Source: Helicobacter pylori | Lineage (GTDB): Bacteria; Campylobacterota; Campylobacteria; Campylobacterales; Helicobacteraceae | DNA: 64,000 nt | Assembly: GCF_030323545.1 (NCBI RefSeq) | Contig: NZ_CP122954.1 | Span: forward strand, 558,001-622,000 | Direction of reading: 5' to 3' | In this document: positions 1 through 9,068 of the stretch, piece after piece | Layout of the letters: every line of letters starts with the position of its first letter | Position numbering within the stretch: the stretch's first letter is position 1 | Notes under the pieces: model-generated | Seen by the model: the letters and a program-made list of their open reading frames with translations, nothing else | The model's database searches: none | What the model was told of the DNA's origin: nothing | Position numbers and translations under genes: made by a program

Positions 1-24
1 CTAACATGTCAAAACTAGCTACAT

Positions 25-51
25 AACGATAGGATAAGTTATCTTGTCGTT
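25..51. repeat. Imperfect inverted repeat upstream of mscS
   Basis: Left arm 25-37 pairs with right arm 39-51 at 11 of 13 positions by Watson-Crick rules and at the other two by G-U wobble, with almost no spacer. There is no T-run after it, so a classical terminator is not obvious. It lies about 34 bases before the mscS start and could be a 5' UTR hairpin, a protein-binding palindrome, or the end of an upstream gene outside the window. Confidence 0.35.
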
Positions 52-84
52 TCTAGCGATTTTGTGATTTGCAAGGAAAAATTT

Positions 85-909
85 ATGGATGAAATTAAAA
101 CGCTGTTAGTGGATTTTTTTCCGCAGGCAAAGCATTTTGGGATAATCTTGATCAAGGCTGTCATTGTCTTTTGTATAGGTTTTTATTTTTCGTTTTTCTT
201 ACGGAACAAAACCATAAAACTTTTATCCAAAAAGGATGAGATTTTAGCGAATTTTGTCGCGCAGGTTATTTTTATCTTAATCCTTATCATCACCACAATC
301 ATTGCGCTCAGCACGCTAGGCGTGCAAACCACCTCTATTATCACTGTTTTAGGAACGGTGGGGATTGCTGTGGCGTTGGCTTTAAAAGATTATCTTTCAA
401 GCATTGCTGGAGGGATAATCCTTATCATTTTACACCCTTTCAAAAAAGGAGACATCATTGAAATCTCTGGCCTAGAGGGCAAAGTAGAAGCACTTAATTT
501 TTTTAACACCTCTTTACGCTTGCATGACGGGCGTTTGGCGGTTTTGCCCAATAGAAGTGTCGCTAATTCTAATATTATCAATAGCAATAACACTGCATGC
601 CGGCGCATTGAATGGGTTTGTGGGGTAGGGTATGGGAGCGATATTGAACTGGTGCATAAGACGATAAAAGATGTTATTGATGCAATGGATAAAATTGATA
701 AAAACATGCCCACTTTTATTGGAATCACGGATTTTGGATCCAGCTCATTGAATTTCACCATTAGAGTTTGGGCAAAGATTGAAGACGGGATCTTTAATGT
801 GCGCAGCGAACTCATTGAACGCATCAAAAACGCCCTAGACGCTAACCACATTGAAATCCCTTTCAACAAGCTAGATATTGCTATTAAAAATCAAGACTCT
901 TCTAAGTGA
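85..909 (+). CDS. mscS: MscS-family small-conductance mechanosensitive channel
   Basis: Inner-membrane channel of the MscS family, which opens on membrane tension to release solutes under hypo-osmotic shock. The 274-residue protein has N-terminal hydrophobic helices (roughly residues 15-36 and 55-75) and a Gly/Ala-rich pore helix (VGIAVALALKDYLSS). The beta domain follows (IILHPFKKGDIIEI, then LPNRSVANSNIINS), then a soluble C-terminal domain. A GTG at position 64 would add seven residues, but the ATG at 85 is preceded by AAGGA with seven-base spacing and begins a normal N-terminus. The length suits the short MscS form. It matches HP0983 from memory. It is followed by a decayed gap, so no operon partner is evident downstream. 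Confidence 0.9.
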   Translation: MDEIKTLLVDFFPQAKHFGIILIKAVIVFCIGFYFSFFLRNKTIKLLSKKDEILANFVAQVIFILILIITTIIALSTLGVQTTSIITVLGTVGIAVALALKDYLSSIAGGIILIILHPFKKGDIIEISGLEGKVEALNFFNTSLRLHDGRLAVLPNRSVANSNIINSNNTACRRIEWVCGVGYGSDIELVHKTIKDVIDAMDKIDKNMPTFIGITDFGSSSLNFTIRVWAKIEDGIFNVRSELIERIKNALDANHIEIPFNKLDIAIKNQDSSK

Positions 910-1484
910 TTGGTGTGAGGCGATTGCAGTAATACTTGAATTTTAAAGGAGTAACCCACATCAAGCGATTTTAAAAACATTTTCATCGGTGCAAATAATT
1001 CCAAATGCACTATTGCGAGCGTGTTAGAAAACTCATAAGCCGATGAGCGAGAGTTTTTCACTGATGCGTGCGATCTTTTGAAAAAAGATTATCAAAGAAA
1101 GTGATGACTTGTCTGATAAAATCACTGCTACTATCAATTATTTTGATGGGACAAATATTATCTGTATTTGATGAGATGTGAAGCTCCTCAATCAAATCAA
1201 AAATGCATTGACTTCTCAAATTTATAACGGAGTTTATGAATTTACGCAAGCATGAAAGCCCTTGGTTTTTGCCAAATGAGTTTCTAGCGCTTCATTAACT
1301 ATGGGGTGTTTTTGGGATAATTTCCCCCTTTAAAGCACTTTAAAATCCCCCAAACGCTCTAAAAACTAGCACACCCATTAAAATCAAAGCTTTTTAATTT
1401 ATTCTAAAAAACAAATGAGAGCGAACCTAACAAACCGCTTTATTATAGCCCTATAAAAATAGGGGAGAAAAGCGAGACTTGCAA
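910..1484. other. Gene-poor decayed interval between mscS and ftsZ
   Basis: 575 bases with no intact gene. The first part carries fragments of apparent coding sequence on the plus strand, interrupted by stops and frame changes (see the separate remnant). From about 1300 on it is AT-rich sequence between convergent mscS and ftsZ. I see no RNA gene or clear insertion element. Confidence 0.5.
1085..1255 (+). pseudogene. Degraded coding remnant with two tandem TGA stops
   Basis: Reading from 1085 gives a protein-like stretch (KIIKESDDLSDKITATINYF), then TGA TGA at 1169-1174, then a second protein-like stretch in the same frame (DVKLLNQIKNALTSQIYNG) ending at a stop at 1253-1255. About 30 codons just upstream look coding in another frame (EREFFTDACDLLKKDY). 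This pattern suggests a small gene decayed by frameshift and nonsense changes. I do not recognise the family. A minus-strand reading of 63 codons also spans it but has no good start signal. Confidence 0.4.
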
Positions 1485-2642
1485 TTAATCTTGCTGAATC
1501 CTCATGGTTGTGGGTATGGATAGCTCTTCTTCAGTAGGGATCTTTAAATACTCGCCATTACCCACTTTTCTTGTTTGTTTCACCATAGGCTGAGAGGGCG
1601 TAGCGATAGATTCCAAACTCGCTCCACCGCTGTTTCTTTCAGCACCGGTCGCAATGATAGTAACGCGCACATGATCAATGGGGATATTCTCGCTCGTGTG
1701 TTGGCCAAACTTCACATCAACATCTTGATGGGCTTGTTCTTGAATAAAATCGCATGCATCAGAATAAGCCATCATAGGATAATCAGGGTGGTGCTCAAAA
1801 AAGACAATAATGCTCTTAGCCCCTTCAATAGAAGCGTCATCAAGAAGAGGCGATTGGATCGCATTTTCCACCGCTGCTCTAGCAGAACCTTCGCCAGTGG
1901 CTTCACCAATACCCATTAACGCAAAGCCTTTAAAACCAAGAGCGCTCTTTAAATCGGCAAAATCAACATTGATATTACCGGGTTTAGTGATGATGGTAGA
2001 AATGCCACTCACAGCCCTAACCAAGACATCATCAACTTCCCTATAGCATTCTGTGGTGCTAGCGTTTTTTTTCATGGTGAGAAGGATTTTGTCGTTAGGG
2101 ATAACCAAAATAGAATCGCTAGATTGCTCCAATTCTTTCAATCCTTCTTCAGCCCTCTTTCTTTTTTGACTCCCTTCGTATTTGAAAGGCTTAGTAACGA
2201 TAGCAATCGTGAGCGCTCCCACTTCTTTTGCGATTTTAACGATAGTGGGGGTGGCTCCAGTCCCAGTCCCTCCTCCAAGCCCTGTAGAGATAATGACTAA
2301 TTTGGCGTCCTTAATCGCTTCTCTGATTTCATTAGCGCTTTCTTCAGCGGCTTTTCTGCCGATATCAGGAACCCCCCCAGCGCCTAAACCTCCAGTGGAT
2401 TCTTTGCCTAAAAGGATTTTAACCGGAGCGGGATTGTTTTTGAGGTGTTGGCCATCAGTGTTTGTTGCAATGGGTGTAACATCTTGATGCACGCCGTATT
2501 CAACCAGGTGTTTAATCATGTTAGACCCCCCACCTCCAACACCGATGACGACAATCTTAGCCCCTTTATAAGCTGGATCGCTTACTTCTTCAATGCTCGC
2601 TTGACCAATATTATAATTTTCCATCTCTGATTGATGAACCAT
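1485..2642 (-). CDS. ftsZ: Cell division protein FtsZ
   Basis: Tubulin-like GTPase that polymerises at midcell into the Z ring and recruits the divisome. The N-terminal nucleotide-binding region (IVVIGVGGGGSNMI) and the tubulin signature STGLGGGTGTGATPTI are present. The T7-loop region NVDFADLKSAL that completes the neighbour's GTPase site is also seen. The C-terminal end carries a short tail (YLKIPTEEELSIPTTMRI) of the kind that binds FtsA. The chosen start at 2642 has AAGGGGA eight bases upstream; an upstream in-frame start would add 11 residues without support. The resulting 385 residues is a normal FtsZ size. It follows ftsA by about 130 bases, which contain their own promoter-like site. 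Confidence 0.97.
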   Translation of the reverse strand: MVHQSEMENYNIGQASIEEVSDPAYKGAKIVVIGVGGGGSNMIKHLVEYGVHQDVTPIATNTDGQHLKNNPAPVKILLGKESTGGLGAGGVPDIGRKAAEESANEIREAIKDAKLVIISTGLGGGTGTGATPTIVKIAKEVGALTIAIVTKPFKYEGSQKRKRAEEGLKELEQSSDSILVIPNDKILLTMKKNASTTECYREVDDVLVRAVSGISTIITKPGNINVDFADLKSALGFKGFALMGIGEATGEGSARAAVENAIQSPLLDDASIEGAKSIIVFFEHHPDYPMMAYSDACDFIQEQAHQDVDVKFGQHTSENIPIDHVRVTIIATGAERNSGGASLESIATPSQPMVKQTRKVGNGEYLKIPTEEELSIPTTMRIQQD

Positions 2643-2703
2643 AGCCACATTCCCCTTGAGATACGATTTTTGCAAATCTTAAACTTTGATAAATAGCTAA
2701 AGG

Positions 2704-2709
2704 ATTATA
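2704..2709 (-). promoter_or_regulatory. Extended -10 promoter upstream of ftsZ
   Basis: Minus-strand TATAAT preceded by TGG (TGGTATAAT) lies about 60 bases before the ftsZ start, in the ftsA-ftsZ gap. It would let ftsZ be transcribed apart from the ppiD/ftsA message. The -35 region is not recognisable, as is common in H. pylori. Confidence 0.55.
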
Positions 2710-2772
2710 CCATGTTTTCTGGCTTTTGATAACTATCAAGGCGTTTTTATCGCATAAAGAAATGGCTGTATC

Positions 2773-4251
2773 TTAAAAGAGTTTGGAAATCTTATCAAGG
2801 AAACTTTTAAAAAAACCTTTTTGTTCGGTGGGTTTTATAGGCAAGAAGTCATCGTTTTTAGCGGTGTTTAAAGGAGCGTTAGAGGTTTTTAAATCGCTCA
2901 AATTCCTTTCTGTGGGCGATGAATGGATATGGGGGGTAGGGCTTGATTGATGGGCTACTCTTGTGTAATCATCGCTTTCATGGTAGCGGATAATCCCTTT
3001 AGAGTCTCTTTCGTAATTGGTATGCCCCCCTGCTTTGTATAAAATCAAGCCAACCACGACTGAAAAGCGAGGATCTTTCAAGTCTTCAAACATGCCCATG
3101 ATATTGTATTTTTCCATAGGAGCGGCCAAACGCACGGGGTAATTAGTGAAATGGGCTTTAGCCAGCTCTTTGATCCCTTTCATTAAAGCCATCCCGCCGG
3201 TCAAAACAACGCCCCCACCCAAATGCTCTTCTAAGCCGCTATCTTGAATGCTCCTGTGGATGATTTCAAAAGTTTCTAAAGCCCTTTCCCTCATGATAGT
3301 TTGGATTTTACTAAGCGGCACTATATGGCTTTCATTGCCATCTGATCCAGTGGTAGGGATTTGGACATTTTGAGAGGGTGTTTCTTCGCCGCTTTCAAAA
3401 GAAAGATCCCCGTATTTGATCTTAACTTCTTCAGCGTAAGGGAATGGGGTGTTGAGCATGTGCGACAAATCCGTGCTTAAATGGTGGGAGCCTACGGGTA
3501 AGTATTTGTTATAGCGTATGGAATTGCCGCTATAAATCGTAAGGTTGCATGTCTCTCCGCCCATATCCACGCAAGCCACGCCCAATTCCCTTTCGTCATT
3601 AGACAAGGTGGCAATCGAGGCTGCATAAGAATTGATCACGATGTTTTCAATCTCTACCCCAGATTGGATCATGATTTTTTCTAAATTTTCAATGTTGTTT
3701 TTTTCTGTATAGATAATGTGGATAAAGACTTCCAAGCGAGTCCCGCTCATTCCTAAAGGGTCATTCACTTCTTGTTTGTCTAAAGTGAAGCGATAGGGGA
3801 GGGCATGCAAAATGTGTTTGTCGTTATCCAAGCCTGCTTTAGCACATGCGTTATTGATAGCGCGGCTGATTTCATCAATGGTTACCACATTATCTTTAGT
3901 GCTCGCTACACCGGTAACATCTCTAATGCTTTCAGTATAAGCCCCAGAAAAAGAAACGATCGCTTTAGTTTTAGGGTGGTATTCCCCAAAATGGGGCATG
4001 GGGTTGTTTTTATCGCCATCAGCATTCAAACCTGCCATTTTTTTAGCGTTATTGATCACTTCTTTAATGGCGCTAGAAGCGTGAGAAAGGCTATTGATAC
4101 GCCCTCTTTTAATGGCTTTTGAAGTGATTTCTTTGGAGTCTTGATGGGCCGTGCCAATGATGCGCAAAACCCCTTCTTTAAATTCAGCCACTATCGTGCA
4201 AATCTTTCTAGAGCCTATATCAACCCCTATAACGATTTCTTTATGTTCCAT
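2773..4251 (-). CDS. ftsA: Cell division protein FtsA
   Basis: Actin-like ATPase that tethers FtsZ to the inner membrane and helps recruit later division proteins. The N-terminal actin-type phosphate-1 motif (VIGVDIGSRKICTIV), the phosphate-2 region (GVACVDMGGETCNLTIY) and the adenosine motif (GGGVVLTGGMALMKGI) occur in order. The C-terminal end FFKSFLDKISKLF is a typical membrane-targeting amphipathic helix. The start at 4251 has AAGGGGA at good spacing. The 492 residues are longer than E. coli FtsA because of a linker rich in Ser, Thr and Pro near residues 420-470. It starts 16 bases after the upstream SurA/PpiD-like gene, so the two are probably co-transcribed. Matches HP0978. Confidence 0.95.
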   Translation of the reverse strand: MEHKEIVIGVDIGSRKICTIVAEFKEGVLRIIGTAHQDSKEITSKAIKRGRINSLSHASSAIKEVINNAKKMAGLNADGDKNNPMPHFGEYHPKTKAIVSFSGAYTESIRDVTGVASTKDNVVTIDEISRAINNACAKAGLDNDKHILHALPYRFTLDKQEVNDPLGMSGTRLEVFIHIIYTEKNNIENLEKIMIQSGVEIENIVINSYAASIATLSNDERELGVACVDMGGETCNLTIYSGNSIRYNKYLPVGSHHLSTDLSHMLNTPFPYAEEVKIKYGDLSFESGEETPSQNVQIPTTGSDGNESHIVPLSKIQTIMRERALETFEIIHRSIQDSGLEEHLGGGVVLTGGMALMKGIKELAKAHFTNYPVRLAAPMEKYNIMGMFEDLKDPRFSVVVGLILYKAGGHTNYERDSKGIIRYHESDDYTRVAHQSSPTPHIHSSPTERNLSDLKTSNAPLNTAKNDDFLPIKPTEQKGFFKSFLDKISKLF

Positions 4252-4266
4252 GATTTCCCCTTGCAT

Positions 4267-5730
4267 TTATTGAATGTATCTGACTATCTTATAGCGTTTT
4301 TTCAATTCTTCTATCAACGCTTTATCAAAAAAATCCGTTTTAGTGTTATTGACTAAACGCTGCATATACTGGCTTTCTTCTGCGCTAAATGAGTGGTTGA
4401 AATTTTGATCTGTGATTTGATAGAGCACTACTTTATCGCCAATAGCGATAAACCCCTTTTTTTCCTGGCGGTTAAAAAGGGTGTTGATAAACTTAGCGCT
4501 TTCTTCTTGGTTAAGCTCATTAATAGTGCCTCCAAAATTAGGGCTTACATAGCCCACGCTTTTGCCTTTAAAATCCTTAAGCTTTTCTTTAGCTAAAATT
4601 TGCAACGCCATAAGGGTTTTTTCTTGAGTCAAGCGGGTTTTAAGAGTGCTTTTAGCTTCATCAAAATTTTGCAATTCGTCTTTGGTTTGAGAGACAAGCT
4701 GCACTACAATAAAACCATCTTTAAAAGGCTCTGGTTTTAGGATTTCAAGGGGCTTGAGAGTGGCGAGTTTTTGCGTGATTTCAGCAGTATAGGGGGAGTT
4801 GTTTTCTTCAAAATCTTGCGTGGTGTAGTTTTGCGCGTTCGCTTTTTTTAGAGCGACATAACTCCTTAAGGCTTTTTCATTCGCTTTTTGCATGCTTAAA
4901 TCATGCTTGACTTGCTCTTGAACGCTTTTAAAATCCTGTAATTTCCCCTCTTTATCCAAATAAGACACCTTGTTTTTATGGTAGTATTCCTCCAACTCTT
5001 TCAAATCGGATTTTTCCAAACTAGCGTCAAAATACAAAGAGCGTGTTTTAAAGCTCGTGGGCTTTTTAAAATCCTTTTTATGGGACTCGTAATATTTTTT
5101 CATCTCTTCTTCATTAAGAGAGATTTTAACATCATTAGGGTTTAGGATAAGAATGTCTAATTTGTCTTGCAATTTTGCCCAAAGCGATAGGCTAGATTGC
5201 TCCAAAGGGGTAGTGGTTTTGGGGAAGAGAGTGCTGATTTTTTGAAGGATTAAAAGCCTTTCAACGCTTTCTTCAAAATGCTTGGGGCGGTAATGGCTTT
5301 GCTTTAAGATATTTTTATACAATTCTTCATCAAAAACGCCATCTTTTTGAAAAACGCTCGTTTTTCTGATCTCTTTCGCCACTTCTTGCTTTGTAGCGCC
5401 AAGCCCTAAATCTAAAGCAAGATTTCTCAATAAGGCTTGATTGATGAGCGAATCTAGAGCGCTTTTTTCTAAATGCATGGCTTTGATTTGATCTTCAGTG
5501 AGTTCTTTAAAATTAGGGATAGACTCAGCATATGCGTCTTTAAGGCGGCGGTATTCTTGGGCTAATTCTTCTTGAGAAATCTTGATCTGTCCCACTTTGG
5601 CAGCGCTATCGCTATCTAAAGAAAAGCTGTATTGCCCCCAGCCTATCATTCCGGCGGCAATAAAAGCGATCGTGCTTATCCATATTGTAACCACTAAATA
5701 CTTTCTATGATTTTGCATCCATTCAATCAT
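4267..5730 (-). CDS. PpiD/SurA-type membrane-anchored periplasmic chaperone-isomerase
   Basis: A type II membrane protein: about 12 cytoplasmic residues, one N-terminal transmembrane helix (LVVTIWISTIAFIAAGMIGW), then a large periplasmic part. The N-terminal SurA_N-like region has the family pattern KVGQIKISQEELAQEYRRL. The middle carries a poorly conserved parvulin-like segment. Known PpiD proteins assist folding of exported proteins. The start at 5730 gives 487 residues and places the signal anchor properly; a longer reading would add 30 unsupported residues. It heads the ppiD-ftsA-ftsZ cluster, an unusual neighbour for division genes. Matches HP0977 from memory. The isomerase activity is inferred and not visible from clear catalytic residues. 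Confidence 0.8.
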   Translation of the reverse strand: MIEWMQNHRKYLVVTIWISTIAFIAAGMIGWGQYSFSLDSDSAAKVGQIKISQEELAQEYRRLKDAYAESIPNFKELTEDQIKAMHLEKSALDSLINQALLRNLALDLGLGATKQEVAKEIRKTSVFQKDGVFDEELYKNILKQSHYRPKHFEESVERLLILQKISTLFPKTTTPLEQSSLSLWAKLQDKLDILILNPNDVKISLNEEEMKKYYESHKKDFKKPTSFKTRSLYFDASLEKSDLKELEEYYHKNKVSYLDKEGKLQDFKSVQEQVKHDLSMQKANEKALRSYVALKKANAQNYTTQDFEENNSPYTAEITQKLATLKPLEILKPEPFKDGFIVVQLVSQTKDELQNFDEAKSTLKTRLTQEKTLMALQILAKEKLKDFKGKSVGYVSPNFGGTINELNQEESAKFINTLFNRQEKKGFIAIGDKVVLYQITDQNFNHSFSAEESQYMQRLVNNTKTDFFDKALIEELKKRYKIVRYIQ

Positions 5731-5859
5731 AAGAACTCTAATCCCTTTTAAAAAATCAAAAATGTGAAATTCAGGTTTAAACAACCTTATAGTAAAATCA
5801 AATAACCTTATTTTAACCAAAGGTTATTAAAATTATCCTTATTATAGAGAGTTTTTAAC

Positions 5860-7170
5860 ATGAATTTTCAAGAAAATTTAGCCACTTTGGATTTGGAATA
5901 TCTTTGGCACCCTTGCTCGCAAATGCAAGAGCATCAAAATTTCCCCATTATCCCCATTAAAAAGGCTCAAGGGATTTACCTCTATGATTTTAATGATAAC
6001 GCTTACATGGATTTAATCAGCTCATGGTGGGTGAATCTTTTTGGGCATAATAACGCCTACATCAGCCAGCAGCTTAAAAATCAAATTGATAGTTTGGAGC
6101 ATGTCCTTTTGGCTTCTTTTAGTCATAAGCCCATCATCACGCTCTCTCAAAGGCTTTGCCAGCTCACTCATATGGACAAATGCTTTTATGCGGATAACGG
6201 CTCATCTTGTATTGAAATCGCTTTGAAAATGAGCTATCACGCCCATTTTTTAAAGAATCAAACGCGCCACAAAAAGCTTTTTTTATCGCTCTCTAATTCC
6301 TATCATGGCGAGACTTTGGGAGCGTTAAGCGTGGGCGATGTGAAACTTTATAAAGACACTTACACCCCACTATTACTCAAAAATCTCACCACACCCGTGC
6401 CTAAAAACGACCATGAAATAGAAAATAGTTTGAACGCTTTAAAGCGTTTGTTGGATAAGCGTCATGAAGAAATTTGCGCTTTCATTGCAGAGCCTCTTTT
6501 GCAATGTGCAGGGAACATGCATATTTATAGCGCAAAATATTTAAAACAAGCCGTTTTATTGTGCAAGCAAAAAAATATCCACATTATTTTTGATGAAATC
6601 GCTACCGGGTTTGGGCGCACAGGAAGCATGTTTGCTTATGAACAATGCGAGATTGAGCCTGATTTTTTATGCTTGTCTAAGGGGATTAGTGGGGGGTATT
6701 TGCCTTTAAGCGCGCTATTAACCCGCAATGAAATCTATAACCAATTTTATGCCCCCTATGAAGAAAATAAAGCGTTTTTGCATTCGCACAGCTACACAGG
6801 AAACGCCCTGGCATGCGCATGCGCGAACGCCACGCTGGATATTTTTGAAAAAGAAAATGTTATTGAAAAGAACAAGGCTTTAAGCGGGTTTATTTTTAAC
6901 GCACTCCAAAACGCGTTAAAACCTTTGATAGAGCAACAAGTGGTGTCTGATTTAAGGCATTTGGGCATGGTTTTTGCCTTTGAAGTCTTCATTCAAACCA
7001 AAGAGCGTTTGAGTTTGGCGGTTTTTAAAAAAGCTCTAACCAAAGGCTTGTTATTGCGCCCTTTAAACAACACCATTTACCTCATGCCCCCTTACATTAT
7101 CACGCATGAAGAAATCAACAAGGCGGTTGTAGGGCTAGTGGAAATTCTTGATGAGTTAAAAAAAGGCTGA
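5860..7170 (+). CDS. bioA: Adenosylmethionine-8-amino-7-oxononanoate aminotransferase (biotin synthesis)
   Basis: PLP-dependent class III aminotransferase that transfers the amino group of SAM to 7-keto-8-aminopelargonic acid, making DAPA in biotin synthesis. The hallmark N-terminal sequence ([11 protein letters not shown]) and the DAPA-synthase Trp pair ([12 protein letters not shown]) are present. The PLP Asp lies in [14 protein letters not shown], and the Schiff-base lysine in [13 protein letters not shown]. At 436 residues it is normal length. It is divergent from the ppiD-like gene, with a short AT-rich promoter region between them. No other bio gene lies nearby, in line with the scattered H. 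pylori biotin pathway. Confidence 0.95.
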   Translation: MNFQENLATLDLEYLWHPCSQMQEHQNFPIIPIKKAQGIYLYDFNDNAYMDLISSWWVNLFGHNNAYISQQLKNQIDSLEHVLLASFSHKPIITLSQRLCQLTHMDKCFYADNGSSCIEIALKMSYHAHFLKNQTRHKKLFLSLSNSYHGETLGALSVGDVKLYKDTYTPLLLKNLTTPVPKNDHEIENSLNALKRLLDKRHEEICAFIAEPLLQCAGNMHIYSAKYLKQAVLLCKQKNIHIIFDEIATGFGRTGSMFAYEQCEIEPDFLCLSKGISGGYLPLSALLTRNEIYNQFYAPYEENKAFLHSHSYTGNALACACANATLDIFEKENVIEKNKALSGFIFNALQNALKPLIEQQVVSDLRHLGMVFAFEVFIQTKERLSLAVFKKALTKGLLLRPLNNTIYLMPPYIITHEEINKAVVGLVEILDELKKG

Positions 7171-7194
7171 AAGCGCTTTTAAAAATAAAATAGT

Positions 7195-7229
7195 AAAAAG
7201 CTTGAATTGGATCAAGCGATAGCTTTTTT
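7195..7229. terminator. Hairpin between convergent bioA and gatC
   Basis: AAAAAG-CTTGA (7195-7205) can pair with TCAAG and then, past a short bulge, CTTTTTT (7212-7228). The flanking A and T runs mean it could terminate transcription from either side, which fits its place between convergent genes. Confidence 0.45.
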
Positions 7230-7284
7230 CTGTCTGTTTGATTTCAAAAGTTTTTAACTTGATATGAAACCTGTTCAATAAAGC

Positions 7285-7566
7285 CTATTCAATGATTTTA
7301 GGCACAACGAAATAATGATCCTGGCTGTGTTTGTTGTGGCTTAAAATCTCTTTGGCGATGTTAGGTTGGCTTTTGGGCTCGTCTTCTCTTAAAGGGGTGC
7401 ATAGTTCTGTATCTGTTTTTAGCGCACTAGTTTTTAAAGCGAAAATGTTTTCTACAAAGCCTAAAACCTCCGCTAGATGGCCTTTAACGCTCTCTTTATG
7501 TTCGTCTTTAATCTCTAGCATGCTCAATTTTTCTAAGCGTTGCAATAGTTTATCATCAATTTGCAT
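7285..7566 (-). CDS. gatC: Glutamyl/aspartyl-tRNA amidotransferase subunit C
   Basis: Small subunit of GatCAB, which converts Glu-tRNA(Gln) and Asp-tRNA(Asn) to the amidated forms. H. pylori needs it because it lacks standard GlnRS and AsnRS. The 93 residues show the family pattern: an N-terminal helix [15 protein letters not shown], then a region around [11 protein letters not shown], and the C-terminal LREDEP motif followed by [10 protein letters not shown]. It starts 14 bases after the gpmI stop and is probably in the same transcript. gatA and gatB are not in the window. Confidence 0.9.
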   Translation of the reverse strand: MQIDDKLLQRLEKLSMLEIKDEHKESVKGHLAEVLGFVENIFALKTSALKTDTELCTPLREDEPKSQPNIAKEILSHNKHSQDHYFVVPKIIE

Positions 7567-7580
7567 TCTTTTCCTTTAAT

Positions 7581-9056
7581 TTAAAATAGGGGTTCGTCCA
7601 TCGTTGCTGGGGCTTTAAGGCCCATGAGTTTTAACACGCTGCTAGCGATATTGTTTAAGGCTCCGTTTTTAATGGATTTGACTCCATCTCCTAAAACAAA
7701 ACAATACACGCTCCCGGCGGTGTGGTTGGTTAAGGGGTTTTGGTTTTCATCTTTCATGCGCTCGCAATTCCCATGATCGCTTGTTAAAAGCATGGCGTAA
7801 TCCAATTCTTTAGCTAGTGAAAGGATTTCCCATAAACATGCATCCACTGCTTCTACCGCTTTGACACTCGCTTCAAAATTCCCCGTATGCCCTACCATAT
7901 CGCCATTAGCAAAATTCACAATGATCAAATCCGTGCCTAGTTTCATTTGCTCTAACACCGCAAGGGTTACTTCTTTAGCGCTCATTTCAGGCTTTAAATC
8001 ATAAGTGGTAACTTTTGGGCTTTGGATAAGCACTCGGTTTTCATTTTTAAAAGGCGTCTCCACTCCGCCATTGATGAAAAAGGTTACATGCGCGTATTTT
8101 TCAGTTTCAGCGATATGGCTTTGGGTCAGGTTGTGTTGAGACACCACTTCAGCGAGCGTGTTTTGAACGCTTTCTTTGGGGAATAAAATAGGGTAGGGGA
8201 AAGTGTTGTCATAAGGCGTCATGGTAGCGATATGGAGTTTTTTAAAAGCTTGGCGTTTAAAGCCACTGAATTCCTTTTGGCCTAAAGCGCTCACGATTTC
8301 TCTAGCCCTATCATTCCTGAAATTGATAAAAATAAAGCTTTCATCATCTTGCATGCCGCAATAATCTTTAAAACAAGCGGGCATAATAAATTCATCAGTG
8401 ATATTTTTATCGTATTGGCTTTGGATATATTCGCTAGGGCTTAAAGGCGTGTGATTAAGCCCCATTAAACTATGATACGCAAGTTCAATCCTTTCAAAGC
8501 GATTATCCCTATCCATCGCATAAAAACGGCCGCCTATGGTAGCGATTTGAATGTTTTCATTGCAGATATTTTGCATGGTTTCTAAATAAGTTAAAGCGCT
8601 TTTAGGAGCCACATCGCGCCCATCGGTGATTAAATGCAGACAGACTCTTTTACGGGATTTTTCACACTCTAAAGCTAAAGCGATAAAATGCTCAATGTGT
8701 GAATGCACGCCTCCATCGCTCATTAAACCCATAAGATGCACCATTTTGCTTTTTTGGATCGTGTTTAAAAAAGCGGGGTTGTTTTTTAATCCATCGTTTT
8801 GAAGGCTTAAAGAAATTCTAACTAAATCTTGATACAGCACCCTACCAGCCCCAATGCACATATGCCCCACTTCAGAATTCCCCATTTGCCCTTCAGGTAA
8901 GCCCACGCTCAAGCCATGCGTATCAATCAGGCTATAAGGCAAGGTTTTAAACATCAAGTCATAAGTGGGTTTTTTAGCATGGAAGAAAGCGTTATGATCG
9001 CTATCTTTACGATACCCAATGCCATCAGTGATAATCAAAAGAGTTTTTTGCGCCAT
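7581..9056 (-). CDS. gpmI: 2,3-bisphosphoglycerate-independent phosphoglycerate mutase
   Basis: Mn-dependent alkaline-phosphatase-superfamily enzyme interconverting 3- and 2-phosphoglycerate; it serves gluconeogenesis in this organism. The N-terminal metal site ([10 protein letters not shown]), the catalytic-serine motif ([17 protein letters not shown]), the ITDGRDV segment and the C-terminal metal motifs ([16 protein letters not shown] and LTSDHGNCE) are all present. The 491 residues fit the family. It lies 12 bases downstream of the lytic-transglycosylase-like gene and just upstream of gatC, forming a three-gene leftward unit. Confidence 0.96.
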   Translation of the reverse strand: MAQKTLLIITDGIGYRKDSDHNAFFHAKKPTYDLMFKTLPYSLIDTHGLSVGLPEGQMGNSEVGHMCIGAGRVLYQDLVRISLSLQNDGLKNNPAFLNTIQKSKMVHLMGLMSDGGVHSHIEHFIALALECEKSRKRVCLHLITDGRDVAPKSALTYLETMQNICNENIQIATIGGRFYAMDRDNRFERIELAYHSLMGLNHTPLSPSEYIQSQYDKNITDEFIMPACFKDYCGMQDDESFIFINFRNDRAREIVSALGQKEFSGFKRQAFKKLHIATMTPYDNTFPYPILFPKESVQNTLAEVVSQHNLTQSHIAETEKYAHVTFFINGGVETPFKNENRVLIQSPKVTTYDLKPEMSAKEVTLAVLEQMKLGTDLIIVNFANGDMVGHTGNFEASVKAVEAVDACLWEILSLAKELDYAMLLTSDHGNCERMKDENQNPLTNHTAGSVYCFVLGDGVKSIKNGALNNIASSVLKLMGLKAPATMDEPLF

Positions 9057-9068
9057 TTTTAGGACTTT

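Noticed and set aside
1575-2487. Plus-strand open frames opposite ftsZ
   Set aside because: Shadow frames of a conserved gene; no start signals and no recognisable protein character.
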